A stretch of DNA of 64,000 nucleotides from assembly GCA_029747015.1 (NCBI GenBank), contig JAKOGI010000085.1, forward strand, positions 323,501 to 387,500, given 5' to 3'. Positions 56,601 through 64,000 of the stretch are shown in pieces. Numbering within the stretch: position 1 is the stretch's first letter; each line of letters starts with the position of its first letter. A model generated the notes under the pieces. The model was not told where the DNA came from. It made no database searches and was given only the letters and a program-made list of their open reading frames with translations. Both the position numbers and the translations under genes were made by a program. Origin of the DNA: Carnegiea gigantea (taxonomy: Eukaryota; Streptophyta; Magnoliopsida; Caryophyllales; Cactaceae).

Positions 56601-56639
56601 CATCTTCTTCTCCTTGTGCATAAAATAAACCCTGCCCCG

Positions 56640-57763
56640 GTGTTTCAACGATGGTTGGTTGGGAGGTCGGGCCTAGTTCTACTAGGGTGCTCGGCCTTGA
56701 TGATTTGGGTTGGCCGCCTGCCCACTCCTATTCTGCTACTGCTGCTGAGGCTGCTATACCCTGTGACTCTGCCCCATCGGGGGTGGAGGATGTGGGCAAT
56801 CCCATATCTGATGTTCAGGACTCCGACAACGGTAGCACCTCTTAGTCGAGCAGCATTCCAGGTATAGTGTCCCAGCTTGCCACAGGCATTCTAGATCACC
56901 CTCGGCCGAGTGCTGGGGTGTTAGCCTCCACGTGCATTGTTGTTAGGGTAGGGTTCCCGAGAGGCCTCCTGTACGAACGTTGGGGGTGGAAGTTATCTTG
57001 TTGATCCCTATTCCTCTTGATTCTGCACTGTTCGTTGAAGTAGTTGCTTCTTTCCCTCATCGTCCTTTCCACATTTGCCGCAGTGTCGTACAGATTCGCA
57101 TACGTGGTGTATTGGCGCACTGACATTCTCTCCTCGATACTAGGGTTGAGCCCAGCTTCGAAGCGATTCATCCTTAGCCTCTCGTCAGCCACGAAGGCTG
57201 GAACAAAGCGGGAGAGCTCCATGAATTTGGGGGCATACTCCAGCATACTCATTCCCCCTACTGCAGTTGCATGAACTCGTTCTCTTTTGGCTTCTGAAGG
57301 GACACAGCATAGAAATGGTCCTTGATCAACTCCTTGAACCTTTTCTAATCGCACCTTAGAGTCAGAAGTGCCATCATAAATGGGTGGATTGTGACTCACG
57401 AACCTCTTAAACATGTACGAGTTGTCCTCCTCACCCTTCTTCTCCTTGACCTCCATCAGTTTCTGCATGTGCTTGTTCTGTTGCTGTAGCTGCTCCCCTT
57501 GTTTCTGCAGTAGCTCTAACAGTAGGAGGTTTGTAAGCTTTGCTCCGTAGCGGGTTGGTTTCATCCACCTAGCTGCGAGACCCATTCCCATTCCTAGGAT
57601 GGAGGGCTTTTAACCATTCCCTGAATCTAGACATAGGAATCTCCGGATTCACAAGGGTCCTTAAAATGGGGTGGGGTCCGGTCTGAGATTCATCATTGTT
57701 TTCCGCCGTCCTGTTTGAAAAATAAGTCGGATTTAGTTTCTCTCCTAATAGTTCGTAACACAC
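56640..57763 (-). pseudogene. gag: Chromovirus gag with zinc knuckle
   Basis: The frame includes PEIPMSRFREWLKALHP (57600s), a Gln-rich stretch, then NPPIYDGTSDSK, the start of the retrotransposon gag domain. It continues with MSMLEYAPKFMELSRFVPAF and YTTYANLYDTAANVE. Between SDSK and MSML the usual central block of about 60-70 residues is absent, so there is probably an internal deletion. The zinc knuckle CYRCRSPEHQIWDC lies at 56796-56837. Two overlapping frames (57569-57763 and 56896-57591) show a frameshift near 57580, and a stop precedes the knuckle. Confidence 0.85.
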
Positions 57764-58135
57764 GTATTACCATAGTTCAGTAAGACATCGTATACTACTG
57801 TATCATGCAAAACTTAACATAGGCTTTTGTTCATAGTCATATCAACTTTGCCATAATCATGCAGTCCAGTCACTTCATCACATGTCTTATATGCATCATA
57901 TTCGCATCATAGTCAAGAGCTCACATAATTCATAGACAATGAACATTAGTATCCAAGTAACTCAAAAAGGTTTAATTGCATTGATTTAAAACCATAAATG
58001 TTCCACACCAATATTTTTCATTATATAAATGCTCAACAACTTTATTAGCTTATAGAGGCTTAACAAAAGAACAAAATGGTAAACTAAAAAGCACAGTCCT
58101 AGAAAGTAGAACTTTTAATTAGCTACTAGCATCTA
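57764..58135 (-). other. Spacer between acidic ORF and gag
   Basis: Noncoding, AT-rich 370 bp inside the chromovirus. Nothing recognised. Confidence 0.5.
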
Positions 58136-58873
58136 TTAGCCAGGGGCATCCAATGGGCAGGTATCCCGATACATGCTACCAGATCTGCCTTGCTTCCAGC
58201 TGGTAACCTCAGGCTCAGGTTGCTCTGCTACTGGGTTCTCCTCCAGGTCTTCCTCTATCAGTGGCTCCTCCTCCGGGTCCTCATCCTTTAGGGGCTCCTC
58301 CTTAGGTTCGTCATCTTCTAGGGGCTCCTCCTCAGGTTCCTCATCAGGGTCTTCCTCTGGGACCTCCTCCTCCATGGGGTCCTCCTCAGTGTCTTCCTCC
58401 TGGTCCTCCTTCTCCATGGGGTCCTTGTCTGGTTCATTTTCAACTGAGGGTTCCTCCCTAGGGTCCTCCTTCTCGATACGTTCCTCTCTCAGTTCCCCAT
58501 CCACTGGCCCGTTTTCTCGTACCGACTCCTCATCTTCATTATCCTCCTCAGTTGGTGGTGATGGGGTGTCATCCTCAGTGTCATAAGGACCTATATCTAT
58601 GAGGCGATCCACTAGCCCATGCAAATCCAACTCCATAGGTTCCCATTCACACAAGCAACATCCACTGGCAAAATGGAATGGCTTATTCTTAGGGTGAAGC
58701 TCCTTAACCCTGTAACGCCACAGTTGGACACTCGAAACAGCCAAAAAGAAGAATAGGGCCTGGTTGTGATCAAATCTCAAGCAGTCATTCGAGATCCCCA
58801 ATAACCTCCCATGGATAAAATTCTTAATACACTCTAATTGGCTTTCCAAGCTAACTCCAAGCATCTTTCCCAT
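58136..58873 (-). CDS. Intact acidic ORF between 5' LTR and gag of the chromovirus
   Basis: An uninterrupted 245-codon frame starts 252 bp after the LTR. The first 90 or so residues are non-repetitive, mixed hydrophobic and basic, with FFFLAVSSVQLWRYRVKEL and a Cys-rich SGCCLCEWEP. The rest is very acidic and proline-rich, built on a repeat like EEPLEDDEPKEEP with period about 10 residues, ending in WKQGRSGSMY. No known domain is recognised. It is open while every other gene in the element is broken. The repeat half may stay open simply because its codons rarely mutate to stop, but the N-terminal part is not protected in that way. Whether it is translated, or is part of an extended gag, is unknown. 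Confidence 0.6.
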   Translation of the reverse strand: MGKMLGVSLESQLECIKNFIHGRLLGISNDCLRFDHNQALFFFLAVSSVQLWRYRVKELHPKNKPFHFASGCCLCEWEPMELDLHGLVDRLIDIGPYDTEDDTPSPPTEEDNEDEESVRENGPVDGELREERIEKEDPREEPSVENEPDKDPMEKEDQEEDTEEDPMEEEVPEEDPDEEPEEEPLEDDEPKEEPLKDEDPEEEPLIEEDLEENPVAEQPEPEVTSWKQGRSGSMYRDTCPLDAPG

Positions 58874-59102
58874 CCTCTGATAGTGGCATTGCTATCCCAT
58901 ACAACTGCTGCAGCGAGTTTCATTCATCATATACATTAATAGATCTACATTAGATATAAGATCACAAGTAAGCAAGCATATATAGATATGCCCCTTTTTC
59001 CCATCCTACACTCACGCTTCAAATGGTCCTTAGGTCTACAAGTTTTAGGATTTTTACTTGTTATTTATGATCACAATCTTTTAGGCGAGTCTTCAGGTTA
59101 GT

Positions 59103-59125
59103 CAACCTGAGCTCTGTTAGCACTT
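59103..59125 (-). other. Chromovirus primer binding site, mutated
   Basis: Minus-strand reading from the LTR gives AAGTGCTAACAGAGCTCAGG, which matches the common TGGTATCAGAGCTCAGG pattern with several changes. Confidence 0.65.
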
Positions 59126-61629
59126 TATAACATCCCAAATTTCTACTTCATTCTTTATTACTAATATTAACCTATGTAGTAGCGGAAAACCTAAATAGGG
59201 TGTTACCGCTGTATTTCCTACGTGGAAATACCAGGCTGATTATCAATCAAAACATTAAAGCAAAAGATTCTTCGAGTAATACCTCAATTTAGAGATCCCA
59301 ACCACAATTATAGCAATGACTAAGCTAAAACAAAATCCATTATAAGTTCCTTCCCAAAACAACTACTTTGATCCCAACTATAACTTAAACAACGAAGCCT
59401 CGCTCTAACTGCAGGTCCCCATTCCCATGCGCATGCCCTTCACCTAAAAACAAAACATTTTACAAAAATGAGATAAACCCAATAACAAACACCACTAATA
59501 GTAAAGGTACGCACACAATTCATTTTAAAATATTTTAGGGGTGGGGGAAACACACAAGCGATTTAGATAATCCACATTCTTATAAAAGCCATTAAGTACT
59601 CCTCGTTTAATCCGTTTCTGTTTTTCAAGGGTGAGCGACCCAACTGGGTCCCATGGCTTGCCCTTAGATCGAGAGCAGCTGCTTAACTATAACCTAGCCT
59701 ACCGTCACCCAGATGGTTACCGCTTAATTAGGCCTAGCCCGCTGTCTCAATGGATGGTTACCACTAACCTGGCCCACGACCGTCCACAAGGAGGCATGTG
59801 GCCGCTTACATACATGGACTACACCCAGGGAAGGCTAATGGCTTTCCAATCACAAAAAGGCAAGAATTCCTCAACCTCACCCATCTAGTCGATCATTACA
59901 TGTTCAAATTAATAATATCCTTGAGTCCATATACACAGTCCAAACCCCACCCATCCTGATCTCAATTATTCAAATTTATTTTTGTAACTCAACCAACCTC
60001 CAACCAACACATTTATTGATTTAATAAAACAATGTAGATGCAAATCATAATGGGAAATCGCATCACACACACAAAGTACAAACACCGAGCCTTCACAGAA
60101 CATATTCAAATATTCCTTCAACGTAAACACAATTCACATTTTTGAAGCACACTCAGGGAGGGTTAGGGCGTGCTTGTTACTTAGTAGTCCGTAACTTATG
60201 GGCTCAGTTTCCCATAACTCAGCCTATATATCAGCACCTGGATTCGAACAACACCTGTATTTTAGCCCCCAAATTATACAAAACACATCCCGCACTATCC
60301 TTAGTCTAGATTAATTTTTCTACGATTTTTAGATCACTTTAGGAATTTCTAGTTGCAGTTAGTCTAGGTTCCAGTTTAGGTCAGAATCTAGAATCAAATT
60401 GCAGAGTCCATGTCTCGTGTTTCCAATGTTAAAACTCAATGTTCTTACACATTTTGGAAAGGTTAGTCTATCTCCTAAAATTTCTATGTTTGGCATTTTC
60501 CCAAAATCTATTGAACACTAGGTCAATTTTCTTAAAGAACCTAGACCGTCACTGGCTGCCCAGATCTAGGCAGCCCTGGGTAGATCAATCATGACTCACC
60601 CAATGCAATTTCGATTTTCTTGATTGAAAACCCAAATTATTCAAAACATTCTGACCTATCTAGCATAAAAATTCCATGAGTTTTAGGCTACTATATCACT
60701 GTGGGTCGAATTTTAAAAACAGGATATGTTTGGCCCCTAATCAGTGGCGTTCTGCCCACTTTGTCCCCCTTCAAACGGGTTCTTTTTTGGTTAGGCTTTC
60801 CACCACTCAAGTCGCCTGATTACGTATACCAACTCTCATGACTTCTATGTGCTTATTAACCCAAATCAAGTGAAAGATCAAAACTTTATTTAATGAAAAA
60901 CAAAAACGTCACCAAACTTACCTTGAGTTGATTTCTGAAAAGAGGTGATGGAGTCTCTTCCTACCCCCAAATCCAAGGCTGAAAATTTAAACTTCATGTT
61001 AGAAAAATTATACTTTGTTGCAAAGATTAAAAAAAAGGATGAAATTTCAAGCTTTGATGCATGGGGTGCATGGGTGTAGGGTTTAGCACCTATGCATCAT
61101 CACTGACCACACAACAAGGGGGCGGTGATGGTGCTCGGCGGCACTGGTGGCTAGGTTTGCTGGCAGTTGGGCGGTGCAACGGCAGTTGGGGCAAGTGAAT
61201 AGGAGTAGAGAGAGAGAGAGAGCACAAAGGGGGGGAGAGAGAGGGGCGAACTAGAGAGAGAGTGTGTGGGGTCAGGCGTGGCTACCACTAGGGTGTAGGT
61301 GGAGGGGGCTCGGCTGGGCTAGGGTTTCGACAGAAGGGTGGCCGTGTAGGCTAGGGAGAGAGGGAGAGGAGTTAGAGTGGGGGAGGGACACTTAGGGTTA
61401 GGGTAATTTGGGAGGGAAAAGTAATAAATTTCAGAAATAAAAGTTGGAGGGAAAGGTAAATAATTTTAACAAAATAAAACTAAAGAAAATCCAAAGGTAA
61501 ATAATTTTAACAAAATAAAGGTAAAGAAAATCACCTTTTTTTTAAAGCTCGGATGACTTAGACTATAAGTCTTACGTCGGTCCATAGCAACAATAATTCA
61601 ACTCACAATTGAATTTTCAAGGTTTTACA
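59126..61629 (-). repeat. Chromovirus 5' LTR
   Basis: 2504 bp, homologous to the 3' LTR throughout. The inner end has lost the terminal CA dinucleotide (TATAAC in place of TGTAAG on the + strand). A 41-bp tandem duplication (61452-61492 and 61493-61533) is present only in this copy. Confidence 0.95.
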
Positions 61630-61634
61630 TTTTT

Positions 61635-62640
61635 CTCAATTTTAACCTTACTAAATGCTAATGTAATATAACATACCATGATTGTCACTCTGTGCCCTAC
61701 AACTCGCATTCTTGGGTCATTGGGTTACAGTCAACCCTCAAACTCATTTATAAGAAATGAGATTTTTCACTAAGTTTCTTTATTTCTTATAAAATCAACA
61801 TCAAACATTCTTACTAAATAAAGAGTTAAGCAACAAGAGAATGTTCCAATAGCAAAGTATGGTAATTATTGCAACGATTCTAATACTTAATTTCGTAATC
61901 ATTGCGATTTGTTTACTAAAACAATCGATTTGAACAATAATCGAAATAGCAACCTATCACATGGTAACAACACCTTACAACAAAGGTTCAACCGTTCGGA
62001 TTGGAGTAAAGAACAACTTTGTTTTGAATTTTGAATTTTGAGTTGTTTTTAAAGCAAGGGTAAAGAGGTTGGGTCGGAGGGCCCAAACCTATTTGACAGT
62101 TGCGTTGGACGAAAAATAAAAAATAGTTAGCTAAGTCCTCATTTTTTGCAATTCTAGTCAGAATGCACAGCCAGATCCTCAATCTTCTGATCTAGTCATT
62201 AGGTAATACGAGCCTACAAGGGCCAAAAAATTAGTGATAGTTAATACTCACTCTAAGCTGTTGTTTTTGTCATAATTTTTATTCTAAATGGTTAATTGAT
62301 TAATTAATTTTTTGAAAAATCACAAACATGAGTAGATTGATTTATTGATAATATTTTGTTGAGGTAAAGTAATTAATAAATATACTTCTTAAATACAAAT
62401 TTTTAACTTATAACAATTGCAGTGAAAAGGAGTTAAAAGCGTAATTCCTTCCCATTATTTTTACGCAAATTTATGGGTGAGATTGTTCCACATATAAAAG
62501 TTATTTGCAATGGACTTCTTTACAATTGACTTTTTTTTAAAGGTTTTGCATTAATCAATAATGTGTTTTGAAGCAACTTTCTAATTCAATGGTAACTAAT
62601 AGTAACGATTTTCAAATAGCCATCCACTAGTACAAAAAAC
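61635..62640. other. Intergenic DNA right of the chromovirus
   Basis: AT-rich host sequence continuing that left of 50535. No gene seen. Confidence 0.4.
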
Positions 62641-62829
62641 TTCTCTCCTTCGCCAAGGTCGCCCATAAGGGCTTCCCTAAAACCCTAATACCGGCCATCG
62701 GTGTGAGAGTCTTCACCCTTGACCTACGAAGGATTCAAGCAGACTAGAGGCTCCTCTGTGAGCAGGCTTCACAAATGATTGGTTTGATTATTGTAGAGTT
62801 GGGGGCTTTAATTTTCTCAGTGTTGAGTT

Positions 62830-63284
62830 ATGGCAGACGATGTTACGGATGACTAGAAGCGAGTACGCCTTACTGAGGCTAAAGATGAACTCATTAAATT
62901 TGAACCTAGACAAGGTGGCGAAGTAAAGGGCTAGGTTTCTCTCAACCTCATCGGGAAATTGCACATGAACAACACATTTAACCCTTAGACGTTCAAGCAA
63001 ACTATGCGCAATGTATGGAGACCCTTGCAGGGACCAGTCATCACCGATCTAGATCAAAACCTATTCATATTCCAATTGTTCTCGATCAGGGACGAGGACT
63101 ATGTGCTTGAAGAAGGCCCTTGGGTGCTCGACGACCATGTTCTTCTCTTAAAGCAGTTGGATATTAACGAGCAATCCACCAAAATAGAATTCCTCACGGC
63201 TCGTTTTTGGGTTAATGTTTACGACCCTCCGACGAGTATGAGAAACCAGAAATTTGCAGAGCTCATCGGTAATACGATTGGCCG
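62830..63284 (+). pseudogene. LINE ORF1 fragment (DUF4283)
   Basis: The frame from ATG 62830 (MADDVTDD) has stops near 62854, 62932 and 62986, then is open from 63004: MRNVWRPLQG, DLDQNLFIFQLFSIRDEDYV, LEEGPWVLDDHVLLLKQL and FWVNVYDPPTSMRNQKFAEL. This is the DUF4283 pattern found in ORF1 of plant L1-type LINEs, often ahead of a zinc knuckle. The segment 62640-62829 may be its 5' leader. It is cut at 63285 by an LTR, so nothing after DUF4283 is present. Confidence 0.8.
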
Positions 63285-64000
63285 TGTAACACCCCAAATG
63301 CACATATTTTACCATCTGCTATGTTTCAAATTATTATCATGATTAGAAGTGATAAACCTAATAATCGGAGCATTACTGCCGTCCTAAAAAGGACAAGGTT
63401 TAAAGCAAATACTCCAGAGAGGATATAGTTGAGCATAAATCAAACTCATATACATCTAACATCATAAATAACATGAGCTTTATACATCATAACTAAGCAA
63501 TTATCATAAAGTTTACATCTCCATCATCTGAAGATCTCAAAGACAACTCCGAAAATGAAAACTATACATGTACGACATCACTATTGATCCATCCAGATCC
63601 CTTACTCAACTTATTTCTCCAGTTGGTTTGCTATCAGGAAGGCATTTCACTGGTCATTTGCTTAAAACAAAACATGAAAAACATTTCAAACTGTGAGCCG
63701 AAGCTCAGTACATGCATCCCTGTATGGTGAAATGATCATTGCATAAATTGGTTGGGCTCGCTTTGTAATTGATTTTAAGTTAAAACAGTGACTGAGATAA
63801 ATGTAAAACTGCATGGCTAATTATTATCTGGTAGTGAGCCCTTTGTAACTGTTATGATCTATGGATAGGTGTACACCTACCAAGCCGATCGGGTGACCTG
63901 CCCTAAAGTCGTATGGGTAACTGTAGGGCGAATGCCCTATAGATGATAACTGGCGGGTTAATAATTAAATGATAAATCACTATATAAACAGATTCATTGA
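63285..64000 (-). mobile_element. LTR of a second gypsy-like element, running off the window
   Basis: It starts TGTAACACCCCAAATGC, like the outer end of the chromovirus 3' LTR (TGTAAGACCCCAAATTTC), and it breaks the LINE frame at this exact point. Later words (aaacctaataatcggagcattactgcc, gggtgacctgccct) have the same general layout as the 50540 LTR but are too divergent for the same family. The right end is outside the window. Confidence 0.65.

Larger units (their letters stand above)
50540..61629 (-). mobile_element. Full-length Ty3-gypsy chromovirus (Tekay/Del-like), decayed
   Basis: This 11090-bp element has LTRs of 2481 and 2504 bp, a polypurine tract, a mutated tRNA-Met primer site and a 5-bp target duplication ttttt (50535-50539 and 61630-61634). 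The internal order on the minus strand is extra acidic ORF, gag with zinc knuckle, protease, RT, RNase H, integrase and a chromodomain-like end. The LTRs differ at roughly 11% of the first 350 bases by eye, with the pol frame broken many times, so it is an old insertion. Confidence 0.95.

Noticed and set aside
58173..58586. Plus-strand Ser/Gly-rich open frame of 137 codons
   Set aside because: Complement of the acidic repeat; low complexity only.

Overview
The window looks like repeat-rich nuclear DNA of a flowering plant, most likely a eudicot. The reasons are AT-rich intergenic DNA, plant LTR-retrotransposon lineages (Sirevirus and other Ty1-copia, chromodomain Ty3-gypsy), PIF/Harbinger elements, an endogenous plant pararetrovirus, TTTAGGG-like telomere words, and a plant-type arginine-rich tandem CCCH zinc-finger gene with a GT-AG intron. 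I do not recognise the species.

Only one host gene looks intact: the two-exon CCCH zinc-finger gene at 2185-3779 (+). A second host gene, a Hsp70-Hsp90 organising protein (HOP/STI1) copy at 33006-36465 (-), keeps its exon order but is broken by stops and frameshifts, so it is an unprocessed pseudogene.

Layout. 1-1525: 3' end of a decayed Ty1-copia element. 1526-4110: zinc-finger gene with promoter and 3' region. 5232-5482: short GGG-ended MITE-like element. 6089-16057: full-length Sirevirus (LTRs 6089-7460 and 14687-16057, TSD gaaaa) with gag, protease, integrase, a deleted RT core and an env-like third ORF. 16978-17409: MITE-like element. 20347-26834: old PIF/Harbinger element with Myb-like and transposase pseudogenes, split by a minus-strand solo LTR (22090-23615, TSD agctt). 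26903-27164: MITE-like element. 27292-29771: compact gag-protease-only copia element on the minus strand (TSD gtagc). 30795-31400: LINE-like scrap. 33006-36465: HOP pseudogene. 37670-39550: DNA rich in telomere-like words, with a 152-bp tandem duplication and microsatellites. 40809-about 49260: decayed endogenous pararetrovirus with coat-protein zinc knuckle, movement protein, protease, RT-RNase H, downstream ORF and a TATA promoter, interrupted by an 805-bp MITE-like element and a solo LTR (43364-44507, TSD gtgca), and carrying a 350-bp internal duplication. 50540-61629: full-length minus-strand chromovirus (TSD ttttt) with an extra intact acidic ORF between the 5' LTR and gag. 62830-63284: LINE ORF1 (DUF4283) fragment cut by a further LTR that runs off the window.

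The nesting gives a relative order: the Harbinger element and the pararetrovirus are older than the solo LTRs inside them, and the LINE is older than the LTR at 63285. The Sirevirus LTRs differ at about 6% of the first 440 bases and the chromovirus LTRs by roughly 11% of the first 350 bases (counted by eye), so the Sirevirus appears to be the younger insertion.
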